NCBI RefSeq assembly: GCF_963675585.1
Contig: NZ_OY776414.1
Span: 2,831,001 to 2,895,000, forward strand
Reading direction: 5' to 3'
DNA length: 64,000 nt
Source: an uncultured Draconibacterium sp.
Lineage (GTDB): Bacteria; Bacteroidota; Bacteroidia; Bacteroidales; Prolixibacteraceae
Shown: positions 1-8,201 of the stretch, one piece after another
Layout of the letters: each line of letters begins with the position of its first letter
Numbering within the stretch: position 1 is the first letter of the stretch
Position numbers and translations under genes: made by a program
The notes under the pieces: generated by a model
The model's input: the letters and a program-made list of their open reading frames with translations, nothing else
The model's database searches: none
Told to the model about the DNA's origin: nothing

Positions 1-638
1 ATGTTATAAAGCGGTTTTAGGGTTGTGAACGACAAAACATAAGGTGGTCTTATGGAACTGTTATATGGCAAATCTTTGTATACCCCGGTTACCTTTAGCG
101 GAACCTTTTTTTCGAGCATCACGGTTTCGTTCAGCACATTGGTTTTGTTGAATAACTTCATGGCCAGTGTTTCCGACAGAACAACGGAATACGGCTGGAG
201 TAAAGCATCTGTTTTATCGCCTTGGATGAACTGATAAGTAAATACATCAAAATAACAGGAGTCGGCTGCAATTCCTCCCACTTCATTTACAAGATGTTCG
301 TTATCTGTTCCCAGATAAGCCGTATTCTGCTCATAAATAACGGTTAGCTTCTCAAATTCGGGATACTTTCCTTCAATAAGCTGGGCAGTTATTGCACGTG
401 TATGCGGAGAGATATTATTACCGGCAGTAGCATAAAGAGCGTTAGTAACGTAACGTTGCAAACGATAAGTCTGTTTGTAATTGTCGTTGCTTTTGTCCCA
501 GTTTAATTCGTACTGAATAAACAGTGCAATTAATATAAATGAAGCAAAGCCAACTGTCAATCCCAGAATATTAGCAACAGAATAAACTTTATTCCGCATT
601 AATTTTCGGTACGACAATTTCAACATAAGAGAATTCAT
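1..638 (-). CDS. FtsX/MacB-type ABC permease P10 (partial, C-terminus beyond window)
   Basis: The reading frame is open from an ATG at 638 to the left edge, giving the first 212 residues. It starts MNSLMLKLSYRKLMRNK, has a membrane segment at about residues 20-40, then a periplasmic MacB_PCD-type domain with the motif SVVLSETLAMKLF. The permease core and tail lie outside the window. It follows P9 after a 306-bp gap, by far the largest gap in the array, and that gap carries a sigma-54-like promoter and two palindromes. P10 therefore probably starts a second transcription unit. The family call is secure; the substrate is unknown. Confidence 0.85.
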   Translation of the reverse strand, partial: MNSLMLKLSYRKLMRNKVYSVANILGLTVGFASFILIALFIQYELNWDKSNDNYKQTYRLQRYVTNALYATAGNNISPHTRAITAQLIEGKYPEFEKLTVIYEQNTAYLGTDNEHLVNEVGGIAADSCYFDVFTYQFIQGDKTDALLQPYSVVLSETLAMKLFNKTNVLNETVMLEKKVPLKVTGVYKDLPYNSSIRPPYVLSFTTLKPLYN

Positions 639-695
639 AACACAAGATTGTTTTCTATTAAAACAAGAATAAAATTTTCATAGGTAAAATTTCTA

Positions 696-711
696 TACAA
701 TTGCAGTGCCT
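696..711 (-). promoter_or_regulatory. sigma-54-like -24/-12 promoter of P10
   Basis: On the minus strand the bases read AGGCAC-TGCAA-TTGTA, against the sigma-54 consensus TGGCAC-N5-TTGCW. The -24 GG is intact and the -12 has GT in place of GC. The predicted transcript start near 685 leaves a leader of about 47 nt before the P10 ATG. Support comes mainly from the palindromes about 90 and 110 bp upstream. Confidence 0.4.
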
Positions 712-765
712 TTATACGCAAAACACTAATATACTTACACTTAACAAAAACACAATCACAACAAC

Positions 766-804
766 TGTAAAAAACATTTACACTGTGTGTAAAAAACATT
801 TACC
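766..804 (-). promoter_or_regulatory. tandem operator TGTAAA-N5-TTTACA (two sites)
   Basis: Two 17-nt palindromes with a 22-bp period, so on the same helix face: 766-782 is a perfect TGTAAA-N5-TTTACA and 788-804 differs in the last base. The same motif occurs once upstream of the tolC-like gene at 26797-26813. Their centres are about 89 and 111 bp upstream of the predicted P10 start, a normal distance for enhancer sites of sigma-54 activators. The likely binder is the response regulator at 27690-29051 (inference). Confidence 0.55.
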
Positions 805-859
805 TGCTCTAAGCACCAATCTCACCCTTAAGCCATATCTCCGATTTGTGATAGAGGAT

Positions 860-880
860 TTATTCGTATCGAAGTGCTTC
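860..880 (-). pseudogene. ghost permease tail (EALRYE-stop) after P9
   Basis: Read on the minus strand these 21 bases encode E-A-L-R-Y-E followed by TAA, the exact ending of the permeases, yet they lie 64 bp beyond the true P9 stop at 945. No long open frame leads into it. It looks like the original end of a permease left behind when an upstream copy of the tail took over. Confidence 0.6.
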
Positions 881-920
881 TATCCCGATACACTTCCGAC
901 CAAAGGCACGGAACAAGTTC

Positions 921-944
921 CGCTATCGAGGATCTTCGCTCTCC
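921..944 (-). repeat. post-stop repeat element, copy 3 (after P9)
   Basis: These bases are nearly identical to 15465-15489 and 10616-10640. All three sit directly against a permease stop codon, so the homogenised 3' tract runs past the coding end here. A one-base deletion next to the stop gives P9 TGA where P3 and P5 have TAG. Confidence 0.6.
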
Positions 945-3317
945 TCATTCATATCGGAGAGCTTCGACAGGATTTCGCGTAGCTGCCCTCCAGCTTTGCC
1001 AACTCACCGTCAATAACGCGATTCCCAATGCCAACACACCGGCAAGTGCAAAAATCCACCAACTCAATGTTGTCTTGTACGCAAAATTTTCGAGCCATTT
1101 TTTCATCGCATAGTATGCAACAGGCGTAGCAAGTACAAATGCAATTGCTACCCACTTCACAAAGTCTTTATTCAGCATGGTTAATATTTCGGATATTTTT
1201 GCACCGTTTACTTTTCGGATGCCGATTTCTTTTGTGCGCTGCTCCATCACAAAAAAGGTTAAGCCAATCAATCCAAGGCACGAAAGAATTAGTGAAACTA
1301 TTGTTGTATACATCAGAAACTTCTGAAACCGGGCTTCTTTGATATACATCGCTTCATATTTTTGATCGAGAAATTGGTATTCCAGCGGAAAATCGGGAGA
1401 AAACCGATCCCAAAGTAGTTTTACCTCCTTCATGGTTGTGTTGAAAGAAGCAAGATTTTGGGTATTGATTTTCATATAGATTACATCGTCGCAATCGCCG
1501 GAGCACCGAAAACCCGCCGCCCTCACAGGCACATGAAACGATTCGAAATTATAATCATCAACAACCCCGATAATGTTGCCATGACATGATTCCTGATAGG
1601 CAATCCGGGTACCTGCTAACTGGTCAATACTAAAATCAGCTTTAGCCGTTTTATTGATTATAAAATCTTTATTGGTTTTTGAATTCTCATTGAATCCATT
1701 TCCTTCATTCAATCGCACTCCAAAAAAATCGAAGAAATTGGCGGCAACCGAAAGCTTCGAAAACTGCACATCGTATTTATCGCCATGATTAACGATATTC
1801 ATTCCCCAATTCTGGTCGTTGGCAATTAAAACACTTTCGGAAAAAGTAATTTCGCTGATCCCTGGAATTTGTAATATTTCATTTCGGAATGCATTTATCT
1901 GTGTATAAATTGCATTGTTGGTGTTAGCATAAATAATGTTTTCCTTGGCAAAGCCGGCATCTCTGTTCTGCATATAAGTGTTTTGGCGGTTAATTACCAG
2001 AATTGAAGTAATCAGCGCAATGGAAACCACAAACTGAAAAACCAGCAAACTGTTACGCGCCCAGTTATTTCCTTTTGAAGAAATGTTTTTACGAATCAGA
2101 AGTGTCACTGGTTTTTTCCCAAAGATTACCCCCGGAATAATACCTGTTAAAAATACCATCGCAGCAGCAATACAGAAAAGAAGAAGTAAAAAGTTTCCCG
2201 AAAATACTTCAGAAAAAGTAAACCAGGAACCTGTAATTCTATTGAAAGCCGGCAACAGTATAAGAATTAAACTAAATGATGCAGCTATTGTAATCAGTAA
2301 CATGAGTACCGACTCGGTAGTTACCATTTCAATTATTCTCCGCCTACTGCTACCCATCGTTTTGTAAATACCAACATTCTTGTATCTTTTTTCGCGTTGG
2401 GCGGTAATCATATTCACATAATTCACAAACGATAAAAGCAAAATAAGCAGGCCCACAATTCCAATAACTGAAACAGTAAATCGGTTTCCAGTTTTTAAAA
2501 TGCCTATTTCATGGAAGTCGAAATAAGCATCCTGAAAAGGAAACAGCCCGTATTTAATGCTTTCCTTATAATTTTCGGGTAATACGGCCAGATCTATATT
2601 CGACAATTTATCTTTTATAATTTGTTCTGAAACACTTTCGTTTATGCGGCCAAAAGCCTTGTAGTTTCTCGATCCCCAGCTTTTCATGTTATCAACATAC
2701 CAGTCGATTAAATAATTGGTTTGAAACGACAACACTGCGTCGAATTCCCACGAGCTGGATTGCGGAAGGTCTTCGATAACCGCGGTAACTTCTAATTCGA
2801 TACCCGATAAATAGGATGCATTGTAAGTAACTGTATTTCCAATTGGGTTTTCCTTCCCGAATATTTTTTCGGCCAACGATTGTGTTAGTACAATTTTATT
2901 GGAAGCATTTAGTCCGTTCTTTGGATCACCCAACACCGGATTAAACTGAAAAACCCTAAAAAAACAAGAGTCGGCAGTAAGCATTTTTTCAACTTTAAAA
3001 CTCTTCTGGTTTTTAGCCAGAAATACCTGCGGCGACCAATCATTTGTACAGTAAGTGATATTCTGAATTTCGGGAACTTCCGTTTTAACATGGTTGACCA
3101 TATTTTGCGAGAAATAGGGTTCATTGTTGTCGGTAAGAACATAGATGTTATTAAGATCGGGAATGAATTTATCCGTATTCTTTTCTTTTAAAACAAAAAG
3201 AAAAACAAGCATACTAACCGTAATCCCAACTGTTAAGCCAACCAAATTAAAAATCGTTACAGTTTTGTTCTTAAACAAGGAACGAAATGTGATTTTAATG
3301 TTTTTCAAAAATTCCAT
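945..3317 (-). CDS. FtsX/MacB-type ABC permease P9
   Basis: 790 residues, starting MEFLKNIKITFRSL. It has a membrane segment at about 20-42, a periplasmic MacB_PCD-like domain to about 270, a first FtsX core with the cytoplasmic coupling motif KNVGIYKTMGSS, a second periplasmic domain, and a second core with KEIGIRKVNGA from residue 696. The last 95 residues belong to the shared tail seen in P2 and P4-P7. The gap to P8 upstream is 78 bp and contains another ghost tail. No ATP-binding domain is present, so it must use a separate ATPase, presumably the one at 22697-23395. Confidence 0.9.
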   Translation of the reverse strand: MEFLKNIKITFRSLFKNKTVTIFNLVGLTVGITVSMLVFLFVLKEKNTDKFIPDLNNIYVLTDNNEPYFSQNMVNHVKTEVPEIQNITYCTNDWSPQVFLAKNQKSFKVEKMLTADSCFFRVFQFNPVLGDPKNGLNASNKIVLTQSLAEKIFGKENPIGNTVTYNASYLSGIELEVTAVIEDLPQSSSWEFDAVLSFQTNYLIDWYVDNMKSWGSRNYKAFGRINESVSEQIIKDKLSNIDLAVLPENYKESIKYGLFPFQDAYFDFHEIGILKTGNRFTVSVIGIVGLLILLLSFVNYVNMITAQREKRYKNVGIYKTMGSSRRRIIEMVTTESVLMLLITIAASFSLILILLPAFNRITGSWFTFSEVFSGNFLLLLFCIAAAMVFLTGIIPGVIFGKKPVTLLIRKNISSKGNNWARNSLLVFQFVVSIALITSILVINRQNTYMQNRDAGFAKENIIYANTNNAIYTQINAFRNEILQIPGISEITFSESVLIANDQNWGMNIVNHGDKYDVQFSKLSVAANFFDFFGVRLNEGNGFNENSKTNKDFIINKTAKADFSIDQLAGTRIAYQESCHGNIIGVVDDYNFESFHVPVRAAGFRCSGDCDDVIYMKINTQNLASFNTTMKEVKLLWDRFSPDFPLEYQFLDQKYEAMYIKEARFQKFLMYTTIVSLILSCLGLIGLTFFVMEQRTKEIGIRKVNGAKISEILTMLNKDFVKWVAIAFVLATPVAYYAMKKWLENFAYKTTLSWWIFALAGVLALGIALLTVSWQSWRAATRNPVEALRYE

Positions 3318-3331
3318 TTTATCTACTATTA

Positions 3332-3352
3332 TTATTCATATCTCCAGGCTTC
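3332..3352 (-). pseudogene. ghost permease tail (EAWRYE-stop) after P8
   Basis: The minus strand reads E-A-W-R-Y-E-TAA 43 bp beyond the P8 stop and 15 bp before the P9 start codon. It keeps the family ending with one substitution (L to W) and has no open frame of useful length in front of it. Confidence 0.5.
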
Positions 3353-3395
3353 CATACAGACAAAACACTGTTTGTCAGCATCTCCACATTTCCCA

Positions 3396-5726
3396 CTATT
3401 CATACCTGAGTGCTTCCACCGGATTTCGTGTAGCTGCCCGCCAACTCTGCCAACTCACGGTTAGCAGCGCAATGGCCAATGCCAGCACTCCTGCCAAAGC
3501 AAATATCCACCAGCTTAAAGTAGTTTTATAGGCAAAGTTTTCGAGCCACCGGGTAGTGAATATCACTCCAACAGGAATGGCAATAAATAACGAAAGCAAT
3601 ACCCACCGCAAAAATTCGCGGTTAATCAGGCTTACTATTTCCTGCGATCCGGCCCCGTTCACTTTTCGTATACCAATTTCTTTAATCCGGTTCGAAGTAT
3701 TTAATATGGCCTGCCCAAATATACCCAGACAGGAAATCACTATGGCCAGAATGGCAAATGTGGAAACCATTTTGGCAAGCTGCTCTTCTTTTTTATACAT
3801 CGAATCGAACCATGTATCATAAAAAGCATAATTTATGGGCACATTCGGTTCAACTTCATTCCAGGTGTTTTTAATGAAATCCATGGCTTCGGCAACATTA
3901 GTACCCGACAAACGCACGGTTAAAAAGCTTTTCTGAAAATCCTGGTATGAAATAACAAGTGGTTCAATTTCATCGTACATGGCTCCGAAATGAAAGTCCT
4001 TAATTACTCCAACCACTTGCAGTCCGTTGTATTTTTCGCCTCTTGCAAAACGTTTATCCTGCCAGGTACCCCAACCAAATTTTTTCATGGCCGTTTCGTT
4101 TACCAGGCAGGCTTTTTCATTTTCGCTGCTAAAAAAATCTCTTCCTTCAAGGATTTCGAAACCAAATGTTTTTATTACATCCTCATCGGCTCCAATAACA
4201 GAAACGCCACGATTGTAATCTTTCGCATCGAATCCGGCACTTCTCCCCCAATTAATTTCACCCGGAATTCCCGACGAATATCCGGCACTAAGGACATAAG
4301 GACTTTGCAACAATTCCTTTTTCAATACATCAAAGTTGGTAGCGCGATAAGTGGTAAGTTTTAACAGATAACTTTCTTTAAATCCCAAATCGGCATGTTT
4401 AACAAACGAAAGCTGTTTAAAAATGGTAATTACGCAGATAATAAGAACAACCGAAACCGCAAATTGAAAGGTAGTTAAAACGTTTTTCAGCATAAAATTA
4501 TCACCAACTTTTAATAGCCTTTTCTGAAAAAGATCCGGTGGATTATACGAAGTGATGATAAGTGCAGGAAAAAAACCGTTAATCAATCCCAAAACCAGGA
4601 TAAAAAGCCCGGCATAAACAAAGTAAATAGGTTTTAACAGTTCGAAGAGATTAATGTGCAGATTGAAAGTGGAGCGAAAAAATGGTAAGCCGAAATACGT
4701 AATTATACAGGCGAAGATGATTGAAATAAACGTAACAACAACCGACTCCACAAGAAAAGAACGGATTAACATTGGTTGCGATGCGCCAATGGTTTTACGC
4801 AAACCTACCTCCTTTATACGTTTTTTGTGCTGGGCAATGCTCAGATTTATGTAGTTGATTGATGCAAGTAAAAGCGTTATTAAAGCAATCGCCGACAACA
4901 ATTTTACCAGCCTTAAATTTCCTTGCTTTAAATCGTTATTAACCGTATTGTTATGCAAATAAATATCCTTGAAAGGCTGAAGTTTCACCTCCTTCAGAAA
5001 CTTATCTTCCTTAGCCAGTTGCGCATTTACTTTTTCAGTAACAACGTCAATATCCGTTTTATTATCAAGGGTTAGAAAGATATTTCTTTTGTACTCGCAT
5101 TTACCGTTTTCGCAATGACTCTCAGAATGTGTATTTACTTCATAGCTTTCATTTCTAATGAAATCGGCTTTTATACTCGATCGTTCCGGAAAATCCTGAA
5201 ATACGGCGGAAACGGTATATTCGTCCTTATTATAAAGAACAACTTTTTCGCCAATGGGATTTTGGATTCCAAATAATTTCTGCGATATACTTTCAGAAAT
5301 GGCCAGCGAATTCTTTTTGTCGTCAAAGGGTTCTTTTGGGTTTCCAAACAGCAGTGGAAATGAAAAAACCTCAAAAAAGTTATTATCAACCGAAGCGTTG
5401 TATTGAACGTCGATTATTTGTTGATTAAACCGAATTGGAGAATTACCTTCACGAAGTAAAACATGGCAATACTTTCCAACCTCAGGAATTTCCTTTAAAA
5501 TTTCATCTTTGATGGTGTAATCAACCTGTGCCTGGTTATTATCCGTATTCACCACCCGATAAATTTTATCGTAGTTTTCATGAAACTTATCGTAGCTCGA
5601 CTCGTGCAAAACATAAACTGCAATAATTGCACAAATACTGAGGCTAAAAGCAAAACCAACAATATTTATCACAAATGTTGTTTTGTCTTTTACAAGGCTT
5701 CGGAATATTAATTTTATATTGGTCAT
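3396..5726 (-). CDS. FtsX/MacB-type ABC permease P8
   Basis: 776 residues, starting MTNIKLIFRSLVKDK. Membrane segment at about 18-40; periplasmic domain with AISESISQKLFG; first coupling motif KEVGLRKTIGASQ; second coupling motif KEIGIRKVNGAGS. The tail is a mosaic. Residues after the second coupling motif (QEIVSLINREFLRWVLLS) are unlike the other copies, then from WLENFAYKTTLSWW onward (48 residues) it is near-identical to the shared tail. The switch point inside one gene is the clearest sign of partial gene conversion. The gap to P7 upstream is only 22 bp. Confidence 0.9.
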   Translation of the reverse strand: MTNIKLIFRSLVKDKTTFVINIVGFAFSLSICAIIAVYVLHESSYDKFHENYDKIYRVVNTDNNQAQVDYTIKDEILKEIPEVGKYCHVLLREGNSPIRFNQQIIDVQYNASVDNNFFEVFSFPLLFGNPKEPFDDKKNSLAISESISQKLFGIQNPIGEKVVLYNKDEYTVSAVFQDFPERSSIKADFIRNESYEVNTHSESHCENGKCEYKRNIFLTLDNKTDIDVVTEKVNAQLAKEDKFLKEVKLQPFKDIYLHNNTVNNDLKQGNLRLVKLLSAIALITLLLASINYINLSIAQHKKRIKEVGLRKTIGASQPMLIRSFLVESVVVTFISIIFACIITYFGLPFFRSTFNLHINLFELLKPIYFVYAGLFILVLGLINGFFPALIITSYNPPDLFQKRLLKVGDNFMLKNVLTTFQFAVSVVLIICVITIFKQLSFVKHADLGFKESYLLKLTTYRATNFDVLKKELLQSPYVLSAGYSSGIPGEINWGRSAGFDAKDYNRGVSVIGADEDVIKTFGFEILEGRDFFSSENEKACLVNETAMKKFGWGTWQDKRFARGEKYNGLQVVGVIKDFHFGAMYDEIEPLVISYQDFQKSFLTVRLSGTNVAEAMDFIKNTWNEVEPNVPINYAFYDTWFDSMYKKEEQLAKMVSTFAILAIVISCLGIFGQAILNTSNRIKEIGIRKVNGAGSQEIVSLINREFLRWVLLSLFIAIPVGVIFTTRWLENFAYKTTLSWWIFALAGVLALAIALLTVSWQSWRAATRNPVEALRYE

Positions 5727-5748
5727 GTTGTACTATTTATAAAGTTTC

Positions 5749-8124
5749 TTATTCATACCGAAGTGCTTCCACCGGATTCCGCGTAGCCGCCCGCCAGCTC
5801 TGCCAGCTCACCGTCAACAATGCAATTCCCAGAGCCAGTATTCCGGCTAAGGCAAATATCCACCAACTTAAATTGGTTTTGTAGGCAAAGTTTTCGAGCC
5901 ATTTATCCATTGCGTAATATGAAATTGGAGTGGCAATTACAAAAGCGATCGCCACCCATTTTATAAAGTCTTTATTTAGCAAGGCAAGTATTTCTGAAAC
6001 CTTGGCGCCGTTAACTTTTCGGATGCCAATTTCTTTGATTCGCATTTCGGATATAAAAATGACCGTACTCAATAATCCCAGGCAACCAATAAACACTGAT
6101 AGAATCGTCGCCAGTAGAAATATCTTACTAAACTTTTGGTCTTCTTTGTACAGCTCATCCAAAGTTTGATCCAGAAAATGGTATTCAAAAGGCCAGTCAC
6201 CACTAAAAGTATCCCAAACCGTTTCAATTTTAGTCATTGCTGATTGTAACTGTATTTTATCCGACACATTTAAATTTAGGTAAGCAATGCTTAAATTCTC
6301 CGGTTCGGAACAAATAAACCCTATCGGGCTTATGGCGTGGTGTAGCGACTGAAAATTGAAGTCTTTCACTACTCCGATTATTTTGCCTGATGCGTCGTCG
6401 TATGACGTTATCCTGGCTTCTGTAATGTTTTTAATTCCAAACTCATTTACTGCAAACTGGTTAAAAATGTGTTCGTGTTCGCGAATGGATGACGATCTAA
6501 AACCTTCACCTTCCACAATATCGAGTCCAAAGAAGTCAAAGAAATTTTCCTCAACCATCATGGCTTCATAACTGATTCGTTTATTTTCTCCGGCATTGTT
6601 TAACGACATGCCCCATCCCATATCCGATTTGCCCAAGGGATGCGAGGCCAATGTAATTGCCGACACTTCAGAAATGGAAGCCAATTCCTGTTTTATTGCC
6701 TTAGTTTGTTTGTTCATATCATTTCGCAGAGGCAGGTACAAAATATTGTCCTTTTTAAACCCCATTGTTTGGTTATGCATGTACATATTTTGTTTGTATA
6801 CAACCATTGAACCAATCACCAAAACAATAGAAAGCGTAAACTGAACCACCAACAAGGCATTACGCAGGTTCTCCTTTTTTCCGGCCAGTGTGCTGTTCTT
6901 TAATGCCTCATATGGTTTTACCCGCTGAAAATACAGGCTAATAAAAATAGTAGATAGAAAAAGTCCCAGAGCAATTACAATTGTTCCGACAATTAATGTA
7001 TTTATATCGAGTAACCCGGAAATACTGAACTCGGTACCAAATAAATTATTTAACCAGGGCAATGACAAACCAACTAAAACAATTGCCACGCCGAATGTAA
7101 TAATCAGTACTGGAAGCACTTCCGAAATCATACGAACAAATGAATCCCACCCATTGGCACCCAGCGTTTTGTGTATACCAATATTTTTGGTTTGTTTAAT
7201 TTTTTGAGCCGTGTTCAGATTAATAAAATTGATAATGGCCAGTAAAAAAACGATAAACATTATGGTTCCCAGCGTTCTAACCTGATTTAAACTTCCGTGC
7301 GACACCACGTTATCCTTTCCTGATTCAGAAAAATACAACGAAGAATAGGGTTTTAGAAAAATCTCTCCTTTGTCGGTTTTTGCCCAATCGGGAGCTGCTG
7401 CCTGAAAGGCTGAATTCAATTTTGCCTCAAGTCCGGCTATCGGGTTATTGGGTTGAAGTGAAATAAAAACTTCGTATCTCGCATTCCCCCAATGATCTGA
7501 ATCATACCAGGATACATAATAATTTAAAGCTTCAACCGGAATGATAGCATCGAACCTCATCATGGCTTCCTGTGGTGTATCTTTAATAACAGCAGCTACA
7601 GTTAAATCCATCACCCCAAAATCAGCTGTCATAAAACGTATTCCTTTACCTACCACATCGGTTTTACCAAAAACCTTTTCAGCTTCAGTTTCTGTAAGTA
7701 CAATGTTATCCTTTACGGCCAAAACATCACTCAAATCTCCAACAATTGTTTCGTGATTGAAAACATCAAAAAAATGGTCATCTGCAACCATTATTTTTCC
7801 GGTTTGGTATTGTTGCTGCCCCACTTCATAAAAACTTGTTTTAGACCAATTTGGATGCAGTTTGGTCATACTTTTAATTTCGGGGAATTTATTGTCGAAT
7901 TCCTTTAAACTTCGCGACGACCAGTAGGTACCTTCTGCCGATTTTAAACGATATATATTCTCGAAATTAGTGATTGTTTTCCCTCTTCTCATCTCGGTGA
8001 GAATGAATGTGCTAAGAAAAAGAACTATCGCAAAAGCAACACTTAGTCCCAATACATTGAGCAATAACTGACGATTACCTTTAAACAGTTGTCTTACGAT
8101 TAATTTTATTGAATGTTTTAACAT
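5749..8124 (-). CDS. FtsX/MacB-type ABC permease P7
   Basis: 791 residues, starting MLKHSIKLIVRQLF. Membrane segment at about 20-42; first periplasmic domain with NIVLTETEAEKVFG; first coupling motif KNIGIHKTLGANG; second periplasmic domain; second coupling motif KEIGIRKVNGAKV; full shared tail of 95 residues ending EALRYE-TAA. Bases 5892-5973 match 81 of 82 with 10784-10865 in P5, including silent positions, whereas the flanking tail DNA differs at many silent sites. Confidence 0.9.
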   Translation of the reverse strand: MLKHSIKLIVRQLFKGNRQLLLNVLGLSVAFAIVLFLSTFILTEMRRGKTITNFENIYRLKSAEGTYWSSRSLKEFDNKFPEIKSMTKLHPNWSKTSFYEVGQQQYQTGKIMVADDHFFDVFNHETIVGDLSDVLAVKDNIVLTETEAEKVFGKTDVVGKGIRFMTADFGVMDLTVAAVIKDTPQEAMMRFDAIIPVEALNYYVSWYDSDHWGNARYEVFISLQPNNPIAGLEAKLNSAFQAAAPDWAKTDKGEIFLKPYSSLYFSESGKDNVVSHGSLNQVRTLGTIMFIVFLLAIINFINLNTAQKIKQTKNIGIHKTLGANGWDSFVRMISEVLPVLIITFGVAIVLVGLSLPWLNNLFGTEFSISGLLDINTLIVGTIVIALGLFLSTIFISLYFQRVKPYEALKNSTLAGKKENLRNALLVVQFTLSIVLVIGSMVVYKQNMYMHNQTMGFKKDNILYLPLRNDMNKQTKAIKQELASISEVSAITLASHPLGKSDMGWGMSLNNAGENKRISYEAMMVEENFFDFFGLDIVEGEGFRSSSIREHEHIFNQFAVNEFGIKNITEARITSYDDASGKIIGVVKDFNFQSLHHAISPIGFICSEPENLSIAYLNLNVSDKIQLQSAMTKIETVWDTFSGDWPFEYHFLDQTLDELYKEDQKFSKIFLLATILSVFIGCLGLLSTVIFISEMRIKEIGIRKVNGAKVSEILALLNKDFIKWVAIAFVIATPISYYAMDKWLENFAYKTNLSWWIFALAGILALGIALLTVSWQSWRAATRNPVEALRYE

Positions 8125-8201
8125 CGTTTTAATTTTTATTGGTTAGTCACCAGTCTTAAATTGTCATTTATTTAAAACTTTCGATGAACGTCAATCCATA
8201 A

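Noticed and set aside
766-804. Tandem TGTAAA sites as part of a decayed gene
   Set aside because: No frame of useful length crosses them, and the same palindrome recurs upstream of the tolC-like gene at the same promoter distance.
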